Positions 45,087 through 53,941 of a DNA stretch of 64,000 nt are shown here, in pieces. The notes under the pieces are model-generated. The model did not search any database, had not been told where the DNA came from, and saw nothing but the letters and a program-made list of their open reading frames with translations. The DNA is from Cytophagaceae bacterium (GTDB lineage Bacteria > Bacteroidota > Bacteroidia > Flavobacteriales > Flavobacteriaceae). The first letter of the stretch is position 1, and each line of letters begins with the position of its first letter. Location: assembly GCA_002710685.1 (NCBI GenBank), contig PALD01000069.1, forward strand, positions 212,154-276,153, given 5' to 3'. The translations under genes and the position numbers were made by a program.

Positions 45087-45932
45087 ATGTTGCAGATGAA
45101 AAAGAGCAATCTGGTTTTCCTGTCACTAATTATCACTATAAATGCAGCGGCACAGACCGAAAGCAATAAAAATGAACAGATGGACAGGACAGCACTTACC
45201 CACGAAACCTATGAAAAGTTATTTGGTGGCAAGGCATTGACCGGTCAGGGCAACGACCCGGAACTGATGGAAATTCTTCAGAAGTTTATTTTTGGAGAGG
45301 TCTTCCATACCGGTGTCCTCACAGATCGGGAGAGGGAGCTGATAACCATTGTTGTGCTTACAACCCAACAAACCCTGCCACAGCTTAAGGCGCACACCAA
45401 GGCCGCCCTTAATATCGACGTCAAGCCCATAGAGATCAGGGAGGCCATCTACCAATGCGCCCCCTTCATCGGTTTTCCAAAAACCTTGAATGCCCTAGGT
45501 ATCATAAATGAAGTCTTTCAGGAAAATGGCATTCCACTTCCCTTGGAAGTTCAGGCCACGGTAACAGAGGAAGATCGGTTTGAAAAGGGCAGTGAAATCC
45601 AATATCCGCTCTATGGGGATGAAATCAAGGAGTTTATGAAGATGCTCCCGGGAAACTTTAAGGATGATGTCCCCAGATTCTTAACGGAATTGTTGTTCGC
45701 GGACTTTTATACTCGGGGTGGATTGGATATTAAAACGCGTGAATTATTGATTTTTAGTGGCCTTGTGACCATTGGGGCCGAATTTCAGATTACGGCTCAT
45801 GCCTCCGGTAATTTAAAGGCCGGGAACAACAAAGAAAAATTGATCGCTGTAATTGTTCAGTGTCTTCCCTATATAGGATTTCCAAACAGCATCAACGCGA
45901 TAAATTTGATAAAGAACATAGATGAACGATAA
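45087..45932 (+). CDS. Exported carboxymuconolactone decarboxylase-family protein (two CMD domains)
   Basis: 281 residues. The ATG at 45096 gives a cleaner signal peptide (MKKSNLVFLSLI, cleavage near NAAAQ). Two CMD/AhpD-type units follow: VLTDRERELITIVVLTTQQ with YQCAPFIGFPKTLNAL (about 80-150), and DIKTRELLIFSGLVTIG with VQCLPYIGFPNSINAI (about 210-275). The Cys-Pro-x-IGFP segments are family marks, but the CxxC pair of AhpD is absent, so peroxidase activity is unlikely. It is exported, unlike classic CMD enzymes. It sits first in a row of small-molecule enzymes in the island. Confidence 0.86.
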   Translation: MLQMKKSNLVFLSLIITINAAAQTESNKNEQMDRTALTHETYEKLFGGKALTGQGNDPELMEILQKFIFGEVFHTGVLTDRERELITIVVLTTQQTLPQLKAHTKAALNIDVKPIEIREAIYQCAPFIGFPKTLNALGIINEVFQENGIPLPLEVQATVTEEDRFEKGSEIQYPLYGDEIKEFMKMLPGNFKDDVPRFLTELLFADFYTRGGLDIKTRELLIFSGLVTIGAEFQITAHASGNLKAGNNKEKLIAVIVQCLPYIGFPNSINAINLIKNIDER

Positions 45933-46025
45933 GTTAGGAATTAACAGTATCAAATGAAGTCTTTATAAGTATATCATTGAAGATTTTCTGGAGAAAAATT
46001 GAAATAGAAAACACATTCAAAAATT

Positions 46026-46946
46026 ATGAGATCACCATACAAAAATTTTAGCAACATCCTAAAGAGCATATTTCTGACTGCGGTATTTAGCTGTTTGGGC
46101 TTGTCCCAATTACAGGCCCAAGAAACTGCGGATAGCACTGAAACCAAAAAGTATCAGGCCAAGCCGCCGGCAACACAACCTTTTGGCCAAGAGGCTTTTG
46201 GTCCTTCGGAGGAAACCACCTTACGTTGGCTCGGAATGGCCGGCTTTCTTATCAACAGCCATGGCACAACGATTATGGTTGACCCCCTTTTAAAAGGGTT
46301 CGATATGCCTATTATGATCGAATTTCCCATAAAGACCGAAGAGGTGCCAAAGTTGGACGCCGTACTTGTTACACATGCAGATAATGACCATTACAGCGTT
46401 CCGACCACCAGGAATTTAAAAGCGGTTACCAAAGCATTTCATTCTACGATTTATGTGGACTCATTGATGACAAATGAAGGTTTTCCATCGTTTGGGCATG
46501 ATATAGGCGATACCTTCGATGTGGGAGCAATACATGTGAAATTGACCACTGCAGATCATGCTTACCAAAATGCCTATCCTGGTATGAGCAAGCGTTTCTT
46601 CAAGGATGAGGATGCATGTGGATTCTGGATTGAAACGCCTGACGGGAACATCTGGGCCCCGGGCGACTCCCGCTTAATGGAAGAGCATTTGCAGTACGAG
46701 GCACCTGATGCCATTCTATTTGATTTTTCGGACAGTGAATGGCATTTCACTTTGGCCGGTGCGATAAAGATTGCCAATGCATATCCCGATACACCCCTTT
46801 TACTCAACCATTGGGGTTCTGTAGATGCTCCTGATTTCGCACCTTTTAATGCAGACCCCAAAGATCTTTACGATAAAGTGGTAAACCCCAAAAGAATTAT
46901 CGTCTTGGCACCCGGCCAGCCTTTTACCCTTAAGCGTTTAAAATAA
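46026..46946 (+). CDS. Exported metallo-beta-lactamase-fold hydrolase (UlaG-like)
   Basis: 306 residues with signal peptide (cleavage near LQAQE). The core starts LRWLGMAGFLINSHGTTIMVDP, then the metal motif THADNDHYS (HxDxDH form), TADHAY (His), WAPGDSR (Asp) and LNHWGSVD (His), giving a full di-metal site. The UlaG group opens lactones and phosphodiesters. Export to the periplasm and the place between a CMD and a SnoaL-like protein suggest a lactone or ester of a small aromatic or sugar acid, but no substrate is shown. Confidence 0.87.
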   Translation: MRSPYKNFSNILKSIFLTAVFSCLGLSQLQAQETADSTETKKYQAKPPATQPFGQEAFGPSEETTLRWLGMAGFLINSHGTTIMVDPLLKGFDMPIMIEFPIKTEEVPKLDAVLVTHADNDHYSVPTTRNLKAVTKAFHSTIYVDSLMTNEGFPSFGHDIGDTFDVGAIHVKLTTADHAYQNAYPGMSKRFFKDEDACGFWIETPDGNIWAPGDSRLMEEHLQYEAPDAILFDFSDSEWHFTLAGAIKIANAYPDTPLLLNHWGSVDAPDFAPFNADPKDLYDKVVNPKRIIVLAPGQPFTLKRLK

Positions 46947-46953
46947 TAGAACA

Positions 46954-47370
46954 ATGAAAAGGTATTTTATTTATCTATTTTTTGGTATTTCATTTGGTTC
47001 TTGCAGTATTCCAGAATCAAAGCAACAAATAAATATAAAAGCGGACAATGTCCTTATGACGGTTTTTGAAACTGGTGATATTACGTTGCTTGACGGCATT
47101 ATTGACCCGGATTTTGTTAACCATACAGGGGGAGGTCAGGTAGGTTTGGATAACTTAAAAAATATGGTGAAATCCTTTCATTCCAACAATCTAAACCTAA
47201 AAATGGAAGTAATTACACAGATGTTGAATGATGATTATGTAGTTGATTGGGTGCAATTTACTGGTAGCAACCCTTCCATATCAATTGAAGGAATGGAAGT
47301 TACACGCTATACAGACGGACTGGCACGGGAGCATTGGTTTTTCCCAAAGAATCAAAATAGCGGGAATTAG
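46954..47370 (+). CDS. SnoaL/NTF2-like lipoprotein
   Basis: 138 residues. Lipoprotein-type signal (SFGSC). The remainder fits the SnoaL-like cone fold: NVLMTVFETGDITLLDGIIDPDFVNHTGGGQVGLD at the start, VVDWVQFTGSN in the middle and TRYTDGLAREHWFF at the end, which is the usual polyketide cyclase-like pattern. Catalytic His and Asp are present (DFVNH, TDG). It lies 7 bp after the MBL-fold gene. The fold is clear; the activity is unknown. Confidence 0.78.
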   Translation: MKRYFIYLFFGISFGSCSIPESKQQINIKADNVLMTVFETGDITLLDGIIDPDFVNHTGGGQVGLDNLKNMVKSFHSNNLNLKMEVITQMLNDDYVVDWVQFTGSNPSISIEGMEVTRYTDGLAREHWFFPKNQNSGN

Positions 47371-47386
47371 AACAAGACATTAATAA

Positions 47387-47893
47387 ATGAATGATTCTAA
47401 AAACGTATTACCTGAAGAAAGTATTATGGAGATAAACGTGAATGGCAAAAAGCACCAAATTGAAGTTGACTCCGATATGCCCTTGCTCTGGGTACTGCGA
47501 GATGTCCTAAAACTTACAGGAACGAAATATGGTTGCGGTATCGCACAATGCGGCGCGTGCACGGTGCATTTAGATGGGCAGGCCATTCGTTGCTGTGTAA
47601 CCCCTGTTCAAAGTACCGCGGGAAAATCGATAACCACAATTGAAGGTGTTTCTGAAACTCCAGATCATCCAGTACAACAAGCTTGGATTACGGAAGATGT
47701 ACCCCAATGTGGCTATTGTCAATCCGGTCAAATAATGTCCGCCACCGCATTATTGGTTAAAAACCCGAACCCGACAGATCTAGAAATAGACAATGCCATG
47801 AGCGGGAATATTTGTCGCTGTGGCACGTATGTGCGCATAAGAAAAGCAATTCATCTCGCAAGCAAGGTACAGATAAAAGAAAGTTCATCATGA
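47387..47893 (+). CDS. (2Fe-2S) subunit of a molybdenum hydroxylase, IorA/CoxS-like
   Basis: 168 residues from 47387; the ATG at 47426 ([12 protein letters not shown]) matches the family start better. The plant-type cluster motif is [17 protein letters not shown]...CC, the second cluster [10 protein letters not shown] and [11 protein letters not shown], giving eight Cys for two [2Fe-2S] centres as in isoquinoline 1-oxidoreductase alpha. It passes electrons from the molybdopterin subunit onward. No own signal peptide, so it probably crosses the membrane with the Tat-bearing large subunit. Its TGA overlaps the next ATG. Confidence 0.93.
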   Translation: MNDSKNVLPEESIMEINVNGKKHQIEVDSDMPLLWVLRDVLKLTGTKYGCGIAQCGACTVHLDGQAIRCCVTPVQSTAGKSITTIEGVSETPDHPVQQAWITEDVPQCGYCQSGQIMSATALLVKNPNPTDLEIDNAMSGNICRCGTYVRIRKAIHLASKVQIKESSS

Positions 47894-50043
47894 ATACAAA
47901 TACCCATACAAGACGTGATTTTCTAAGAAAAAGCGGTGCTGCCACCGCCGGACTGATTATTTCATTTTCAGTCCCCTTAGCATGCAAAAACAGAAAGTCG
48001 GGAACAACCATTTCTTCCGAAGAATTTGGTTTCAATGCCTATTTAAGCATAGCATCGGATGAAACGGTAAAAGTTATTCTCTCCCATGTTGAAATGGGCC
48101 AGGGAATATGGACGACACTGCCCATGTTGATCGCGGAGGAGCTTGACTGTGACTGGAACACCATAAAAGTGGAACATGCCCCACCGGGAGACCCTTATAA
48201 GCATGTGGCCTACGGCGTACAAATGACAGGTTCGTCAAGTACTACATATTCAGAGTTCGACCGTTATCGCAATGCGGGGGCTACGGCAAGGGCCATGTTG
48301 TTAGAGGCCGCATGCAAGAGGTTCAACGTCCCCGTTTCGGAGTGCCGCACGGAAAACGGCTTTGTACATGCAGGGGAACATAGAGTAAGCTACGGCGAAT
48401 TGGCAGAAGTTGCTGGCAGGTTGGACCCTCCATCCGAGGTAACCTTAAAGAATCCAAAGGATTGGAATTATATAGGAAAGTCGATCAAGCGGTTGGATGC
48501 CTCTGCAAAGATCAACGGAAAGGCCCTCTACGGCATTGATATGGACCTGCCCGGAATGCTCACGGCAGTTGTGGCACACCCACCGGTATTCGGTGCCAAA
48601 GTGATCAAATACGAAAGTAATGACCCCATGGAAATCAAGGGGGTACGGCAAGTGGTCGGAATCCCGACCGGGGTAGCCGTTTTGGCGGACAATTTTTGGG
48701 CAGCCAAAAAAGGTCGTGACGCGCTGAACATTGAATGGGACCTTGGCCCGGCCAAAGAACTGGACACCCATAAACAATTTGAGCAATACAGGGAATTGGC
48801 ACAGACAAAAGGGGTAGTGACACAGGAGCAGGGGAATGTTGACGACGGTCTGGCCCGGGCATCACAGCGGATCGAGGTCGAATACACCTTACCTTATCTG
48901 GCCCACGCCTGTATGGAACCCATGAACTGTACTGTTCAGATTACGGATGATGGATGTGAAATATGGGCCGGGGTACAAATGCCGATGGAAGACCGGAACC
49001 ATGCGGCCAATGTCCTGGGAATAACCCCGGAAAAGGTAAAATTGAACACCCTGTTCATGGGGGGTGCTTTCGGTCGAAGGAGTACCTATGATGCCGACTT
49101 TGTGGTCGAGGCCGTACACATTGCAAAGCAGAGCGGTAAGACCGTTAAATTGGTATGGACACGTGAAGACGATATGAAAGCGGGATACTACCGGGCGGCG
49201 TTCATGCACAACGTTAACGTGGGGCTGGATAAAGATGGTTTTCCCATGGCGTGGCGACACCGGGTAGTGGGCCAATCCATCCACGAACAGGGGACGCCTT
49301 TCTCCTCCTTTATGAAAGATGGTATCGACGGCACCTCGGTAGAAGGTGCACGGAATTCCAGATATCTGGAATCCGTTCCCCATATCAGTATCGAACTACA
49401 TTCCACGAAAAATCCCGTGCCCGTACTATGGTGGCGGTCCGTTGGCCACTCCCATATCGCATTTGCGATGGAATCCGCAATCGACGAGTTGGCCCATGCC
49501 GCTGGTATGGACCCGGTGGCATATCGTCGCAGGTTGTTAAAAAGTAAACGGCATCAGGCCGCCCTGGACCTTGCAGTAGAAAAATCCGGTTGGGGGAAAC
49601 CGCTTCGGGAAGGGCATTACCAAGGAGTTGCCGTTCATGAATCGTTTCGAAGTTATGTGGCCCAGATAACCGAAATTTCCATGGAAGCCGGAAGGCCCAG
49701 GATCCACAAGGTGATCTGTGCCATCGATTGTGGGTTGGCGGTCAATCCTGACGGGGTCGTGGCCCAGATGGAGGGCGGTATTATTTTTGGCCTATCGGCC
49801 GCACTCTATGGTGAGATTACATTGAAAAATGGCGAGGTGCAACAGGGCAACTTTGACAGGTATCAAATGGTCCGTATGAACGAAGCCCCTCAAATCGAGG
49901 TCTATATTGTGGATAGTGAGGAACCCATGGGCGGAGCGGGTGAACCTTGCGTGCCCCCTGTGGCCCCTTCTTTGACCAATGCCATCTATGCCGCTACGGG
50001 CCAGCGCATAAGGAACCTGCCCGTTATGAACGGATTGACTTGA
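47890..50043 (+). CDS. Molybdopterin subunit of an aldehyde or N-heteroaromatic oxidoreductase, IorB-like, Tat-exported
   Basis: 717 residues from the ATG at 47890, which overlaps the small subunit stop by 4 bp. The frame opens further upstream at 47812, but that part lies in the small subunit gene. A Tat leader [17 protein letters not shown] starts the protein. Cofactor motifs: [34 protein letters not shown] and the C-terminal [13 protein letters not shown], whose Glu is the general base of this family. Both halves of the Ald_Xan_dh_C2 fold are present. IorB-type enzymes oxidise aldehydes or quinoline-type rings. No XdhC-type maturation gene is nearby. Confidence 0.93.
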   Translation: MNTNTHTRRDFLRKSGAATAGLIISFSVPLACKNRKSGTTISSEEFGFNAYLSIASDETVKVILSHVEMGQGIWTTLPMLIAEELDCDWNTIKVEHAPPGDPYKHVAYGVQMTGSSSTTYSEFDRYRNAGATARAMLLEAACKRFNVPVSECRTENGFVHAGEHRVSYGELAEVAGRLDPPSEVTLKNPKDWNYIGKSIKRLDASAKINGKALYGIDMDLPGMLTAVVAHPPVFGAKVIKYESNDPMEIKGVRQVVGIPTGVAVLADNFWAAKKGRDALNIEWDLGPAKELDTHKQFEQYRELAQTKGVVTQEQGNVDDGLARASQRIEVEYTLPYLAHACMEPMNCTVQITDDGCEIWAGVQMPMEDRNHAANVLGITPEKVKLNTLFMGGAFGRRSTYDADFVVEAVHIAKQSGKTVKLVWTREDDMKAGYYRAAFMHNVNVGLDKDGFPMAWRHRVVGQSIHEQGTPFSSFMKDGIDGTSVEGARNSRYLESVPHISIELHSTKNPVPVLWWRSVGHSHIAFAMESAIDELAHAAGMDPVAYRRRLLKSKRHQAALDLAVEKSGWGKPLREGHYQGVAVHESFRSYVAQITEISMEAGRPRIHKVICAIDCGLAVNPDGVVAQMEGGIIFGLSAALYGEITLKNGEVQQGNFDRYQMVRMNEAPQIEVYIVDSEEPMGGAGEPCVPPVAPSLTNAIYAATGQRIRNLPVMNGLT

Positions 50044-50067
50044 TCGTTAAAAAATAGCACCAAGAGA

Positions 50068-50535
50068 ATGACAATGAATTATCCGAAAAGAAGCATCTTG
50101 ACCCTTATGGCCCTAACGATGGCTATCACCTGTTCTTCACAGCAAAAAAACATATTTCCCAAGGGCGATCTGGCACCTGAAGGGAACTTTACGGGCATGG
50201 CTTGGGTCACGGGCCTTGTGGAAAACGACACCGTATACCATACGATAGTGGCCAACGTAACCTTTGAGGCCGGGGCGAGGACCAATTGGCATTCGCATCC
50301 GAGCGGACAGTTGATGCTGGTAACCGATGGGGTCGGCTTCCATCAAATAAAAGGACAGCCAAGAGAGACCATAAGGAAAGGCGATGTAGCGAAATGTCCG
50401 CCCGACACCATGCATTGGCACGGGGCATCCAAAGACAGCTCCATGACCCATGTGGTCGTCCTGCCCAACACCGAAAGGGGCATCGTAAACTGGATGGATG
50501 CCGTAAGCAGCGAGGAATATTTGCAAAATGATTGA
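50068..50535 (+). CDS. Periplasmic cupin-domain lipoprotein
   Basis: 155 residues from 50068; 50074 is an equally good ATG. Signal ends at AITCSSQQ. The cupin motif 1 is RTNWHSHPSGQLMLVTDGVG (two His, Gly pattern) and motif 2 is PPDTMHWHGASKDSSMTHVVV, so a His-rich metal site is complete. It resembles the cupins found next to CMD proteins, which bind or oxidise small aromatic or carboxylic compounds. It starts 24 bp after the IorB stop and ends the string of genes before the second AraC regulator. Confidence 0.86.
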   Translation: MTMNYPKRSILTLMALTMAITCSSQQKNIFPKGDLAPEGNFTGMAWVTGLVENDTVYHTIVANVTFEAGARTNWHSHPSGQLMLVTDGVGFHQIKGQPRETIRKGDVAKCPPDTMHWHGASKDSSMTHVVVLPNTERGIVNWMDAVSSEEYLQND

Positions 50536-50557
50536 CCTAACCGGGGGAAGTTTAGTT

Positions 50558-50565
50558 TAGGTTTG
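50558..50565 (+). promoter_or_regulatory. -7 promoter element of the second AraC gene
   Basis: TAGGTTTG matches TAnnTTTG fully, 18 bp upstream of the ATG at 50584. A second full match TACTTTTG at 50573-50580 would place the transcript start at or inside the start codon. Confidence 0.5.
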
Positions 50566-50583
50566 TATTTTGTACTTTTGAAT

Positions 50584-51456
50584 ATGACCCAAAAAGAGCT
50601 TCGTCCCAGTCCCGCTTTTATGGCAAACCTCAAGCAAAAAGGGTTTGTCATCATAGAGATTGAGCCCAACGCCAAAGGCTTTGCCGATTATACCCGCAGG
50701 GATTTTTACAAAATCGCACTCGTTAAAGGTAAAGCCAGGGTAACCCAGGCGAATGAAAATATCATTTTGGACGGGACGTATTTAAGGTTCTCCACTCCCT
50801 ACCTTCCGTATTCCTCTGAAGTGCTCTCCGATAAATGGGAGGGGTATGCGTGCTATTTTTTAGAGGAATTTCTATACCCGGGGCATCGGATGAAAACCAT
50901 GCAAAAATCCCCATTGTTCCGAATAGGGGCCGCACCTGCCGTAAAACTGCATCCTGGACAAAATCAGGCAATAGCCGACATTTTCAAGAAGATGCTGGCC
51001 GAACAGCAACAGGGCTATGCCTTTAAGGACGATGTGATCCGATCGTACATCAATCTTCTTATTCACGAATCGCTTAAAATTGACGCTTCCCTTGCTTTCA
51101 AACCGTACCAAAAAGCGCCCATCAAGATCACGGCAGGGTTCCTGGATTTATTGGAAGAACAATACCCCGTGGTAAGCCCATTGCATTCCATAAAGATGTT
51201 AACGGCCAAACATTTTGCAGATGGGCTTTCCGTTCACGTCAACTATCTGAACCGCATGGTCAAAAACACTACGGGAAAGACCACAAGCGAACATATTGCC
51301 GATCGCATTGTCAAAGAGGCCGCCGCACTGTTGACGGAAACGGATTGGAATATCTCCGAAATTGCCCATGCCCTTGGTTTTGGCAATTCGAACTATTTCA
51401 GCACCTTTTTTAAAAAACAGCTGGGAATCACACCCAGGGCGTTTCGTTCCAAGTAA
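50584..51456 (+). CDS. AraC-family transcriptional regulator
   Basis: 290 residues from the ATG at 50584; the frame runs up to an upstream TTG that is less likely. N-terminal sensing part (about 15-150; FYKIALVKGKARVTQANENIIL) with cupin-like character. C-terminal double helix-turn-helix: LTAKHFADGLSVHVNYLNRMVKNTTG and WNISEIAHALGFGNSNYFSTFFKKQLGITPRAFR. It stands between the IorAB-cupin genes and the PQQ dehydrogenase, both on the same strand, and may regulate either. Confidence 0.93.
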   Translation: MTQKELRPSPAFMANLKQKGFVIIEIEPNAKGFADYTRRDFYKIALVKGKARVTQANENIILDGTYLRFSTPYLPYSSEVLSDKWEGYACYFLEEFLYPGHRMKTMQKSPLFRIGAAPAVKLHPGQNQAIADIFKKMLAEQQQGYAFKDDVIRSYINLLIHESLKIDASLAFKPYQKAPIKITAGFLDLLEEQYPVVSPLHSIKMLTAKHFADGLSVHVNYLNRMVKNTTGKTTSEHIADRIVKEAAALLTETDWNISEIAHALGFGNSNYFSTFFKKQLGITPRAFRSK

Positions 51457-51519
51457 TTTGAATCTTAAACGTATTGGTTTGAATTTTAAACTTTATAGTT
51501 GAAGTATTGGACTAATTTT

Positions 51520-51535
51520 ATGGTTTGGAAACCAT
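51520..51535. promoter_or_regulatory. Inverted repeat upstream of the PQQ dehydrogenase gene
   Basis: ATGGTTT-GG-AAACCAT is a perfect 7-2-7 inverted repeat, 19 bp upstream of the start at 51555. AraC proteins usually bind direct rather than inverted sites, so the binder is uncertain. Confidence 0.4.
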
Positions 51536-51554
51536 ACATTGTAAAGACACAATT

Positions 51555-53708
51555 ATGACAAGTATCCGATTTGCCCGTCCATTCGCCTTTATTGCAATCC
51601 CCTTTTGCTTGCTTGCCCTGAGTTGTACTTCGGAAGATAAAAGCAAGGAGGACACTTGGTCGTACCATAGGGCAGATGCGGCCAGTTCCAATTATGCCCC
51701 GATCGATCAGATCAATACCTCCAATGTCGATAATCTGGAAAACGCCTGGACTTTTGAAATAAAAGATATGCCGAAAGATGCCCGCCCCGGATTGAGCCAA
51801 TGTACCCCAATCATTGTTGATGGAACACTTTATACCGTATCGGCAAAGGGATGGCTCTACGCGCTGGATGCCAAAACGGGGGAACAGATCTGGTCTTTTG
51901 ATCCTTTTGACGGAGGGGAAGGTGGCGGTACCGTGCGTGGGGTTTCCTATTGGGAAAGTGGCGATGACAACCGTATCATTTTCGGGTCAGGCGACCGCCT
52001 TTTGGCAGTAGACGCCCAAACCGGAAAACTGGTCGGGGAATTTGGCGACAATGGAGCCGTGGATTTAAAGATTGGTCTTCGTGATGACCCAAAAGATCTC
52101 TTTATCGCCCTTACCACCCCGGGAATAGTATATCAAGACTTGATCATTGTCGGTGGCAGGTTACAGGACCTGTACGGTTCGCCCCCGGGATATATCCGGG
52201 CCTACGACTGTCGCACCGGGGAACTGGTCTGGACCTTCCATACCATTCCGCTTCCGGGAGAACCCGGCTATGAGACATGGCCGAAGGAAGCCTATAAAAC
52301 CGCCGGAGGCGTAAACAACTGGGCGGGCATGAGCCTCGACCCTGAACGAGATATGGTCTTTATCTCCTTGGGTTCTCCATCCTATGATTTTTATGGGGCC
52401 GACCGTCTGGGGGAGAACCTATATGGCAATTGCGTCCTGGCTTTAAAGGCTTCAACGGGGGAATATGTCTGGCACTATCAAACAGTGCACCACGATCTCT
52501 GGGATTATGACCTTCCGGCCCCGCCGAACTTGGTTACCCTGAATCGTGACGGCAAAACAATTGATGCCGTTGCCCAGATTACCAAACAAGGATTTGTTTT
52601 TGTGCTAGATCGCGAAACGGGGGAATCCCTCTTTCCGGTCGAGGAACAAAAAGTACCGCCTTCCTATATGCCAAAGGAAAAAGCGTGGCCTACCCAGCCC
52701 TTTCCGCAAAAGCCAGACCCATATTCACGGCAGACTTTTATTGAGGAAGATCTGGCCAATTATGGCAAAGAAAGCCATGATTCCCTTTTGAAAAAATTCC
52801 GTTCGCTGCGCTACGAGGGCATGTTCACGCCCCCCGACCTGAAAGGCACCTTTATGTTTCCAGGAACGCGGGGAGGGGCCCAATGGGGAGGGGCGGCCTT
52901 TGACAAGGAAACTTCGACGCTTTTTATCCGCTCCATGGACGCCGCCGAGCTCATCACTATCGTCGAGGAAAAAACCGATGTGGGCGAAAACGCCTCGCTG
53001 ATAGAACAGGGAGCGGCCCTATACGGCTCCTACTGCGCTTCTTGTCATGGCCCAGAGAAAAAAGGAAGCGATGTGTACCCCTCATTGGTCGATATTGGTT
53101 CGAGATTGCCCAAGGAAGTTATCAATGACAAGATCAGGAACGGTGTAGGAATGATGCCTGGGTACGCCAGTATTTTCGACGAAGCGCAACAAGAAGCTAT
53201 ATTGGCCTATCTGCTCGAACTGGAGGAAGGTTCAAGCGCAATTGCAAACAACACTAAAACTGACAATAGTTCCGAGGAAACAAGATACCTGAACACTACC
53301 GGCTACACTACTTGGATGGATTCTGAGGGCAGGCCAGCGGTAAAGCCGCCATGGGGCGCTTTGAACGCCCTAAACCTATCAACGGGGGAATATGAGTGGC
53401 AAATTCCCTTGGGAAACTACGAGGAACTGCAGGAAAAGGGAGCTCCGCCTACCGGACAGGAAGGCAAGTCCGGCCCTGTAGTAACCGCCGGAGGACTTAT
53501 TTTTATCAGTGGTTCGGAAGACAAGCAATTACGTGCCATCGACAAGACCACAGGAAAAACCCTTTGGCAGACTACCCTTCCGGCTATGGCCAATGCCACC
53601 GCCTGTACCTATGAAGTAGATGGAAAGCAGTTCGTGGCCATTTCGGTAGGAGGCACGGAAGAAAATCCATCGGGTTCGGTAATGGCGTTTGCACTCCCTA
53701 AATCCTAA
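51555..53708 (+). CDS. PQQ-dependent alcohol dehydrogenase with cytochrome c domain (quinohaemoprotein)
   Basis: 717 residues from the ATG at 51555, which gives a lipoprotein signal (lipobox ALSC, Cys24); the frame opens at a TTG at 51525. The eight-bladed propeller shows repeated W-motifs: WLYALDAKTGEQIWSFDP, YIRAYDCRTGELVWTFHT, NCVLALKASTGEYVWHYQ and KQLRAIDKTTGKTLWQTTLP. A cytochrome c insert lies late in the protein with CASCH (haem) and MMPGYAS (Met ligand), inside the propeller rather than at the C-terminus. PQQ enzymes oxidise alcohols or sugars in the periplasm and pass electrons to cytochrome. No PQQ synthesis genes are in the window. Confidence 0.9.
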   Translation: MTSIRFARPFAFIAIPFCLLALSCTSEDKSKEDTWSYHRADAASSNYAPIDQINTSNVDNLENAWTFEIKDMPKDARPGLSQCTPIIVDGTLYTVSAKGWLYALDAKTGEQIWSFDPFDGGEGGGTVRGVSYWESGDDNRIIFGSGDRLLAVDAQTGKLVGEFGDNGAVDLKIGLRDDPKDLFIALTTPGIVYQDLIIVGGRLQDLYGSPPGYIRAYDCRTGELVWTFHTIPLPGEPGYETWPKEAYKTAGGVNNWAGMSLDPERDMVFISLGSPSYDFYGADRLGENLYGNCVLALKASTGEYVWHYQTVHHDLWDYDLPAPPNLVTLNRDGKTIDAVAQITKQGFVFVLDRETGESLFPVEEQKVPPSYMPKEKAWPTQPFPQKPDPYSRQTFIEEDLANYGKESHDSLLKKFRSLRYEGMFTPPDLKGTFMFPGTRGGAQWGGAAFDKETSTLFIRSMDAAELITIVEEKTDVGENASLIEQGAALYGSYCASCHGPEKKGSDVYPSLVDIGSRLPKEVINDKIRNGVGMMPGYASIFDEAQQEAILAYLLELEEGSSAIANNTKTDNSSEETRYLNTTGYTTWMDSEGRPAVKPPWGALNALNLSTGEYEWQIPLGNYEELQEKGAPPTGQEGKSGPVVTAGGLIFISGSEDKQLRAIDKTTGKTLWQTTLPAMANATACTYEVDGKQFVAISVGGTEENPSGSVMAFALPKS

Positions 53709-53745
53709 AAATTTGCGAAGTGAAATTAAAGTTTAGGCAATTGAT

Positions 53746-53936
53746 TTAAGTCAGCACCACAATCTTGCCATTAGCGCGATTGCTTTCCATCATTTGATGT
53801 GCCTCCACAATATCATCAAGTCGAAAGACCTTTCCGATGCTCAGTTTGACGTTGCCCGACTCCACATGGTGGATAAATTCTTGAAAGGCGGTAGCCAGGC
53901 TGCGTATGCGCTCCGGATTATTAAGGTATTATTTGT
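53746..53936 (-). pseudogene. C-terminal fragment of a quinone oxidoreductase (zinc-type alcohol dehydrogenase family)
   Basis: On the minus strand, about 60 codons encode NPERIRSLATAFQEFIHHVE, then VKLSIGKVFRLDDIVEAHQM and NRANGKIVVLT before a stop at 53746-53748. This is the C-terminus of the same enzyme family as the gene at 58.5-59.5 kb. No N-terminal part or start is present, because the fragment is cut off where the dipeptidase gene ends. By eye the shared stretch is about 80 percent identical to the other copy, so they are diverged paralogues rather than a fresh duplication. Confidence 0.8.
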
Positions 53937-53941
53937 TTTAA

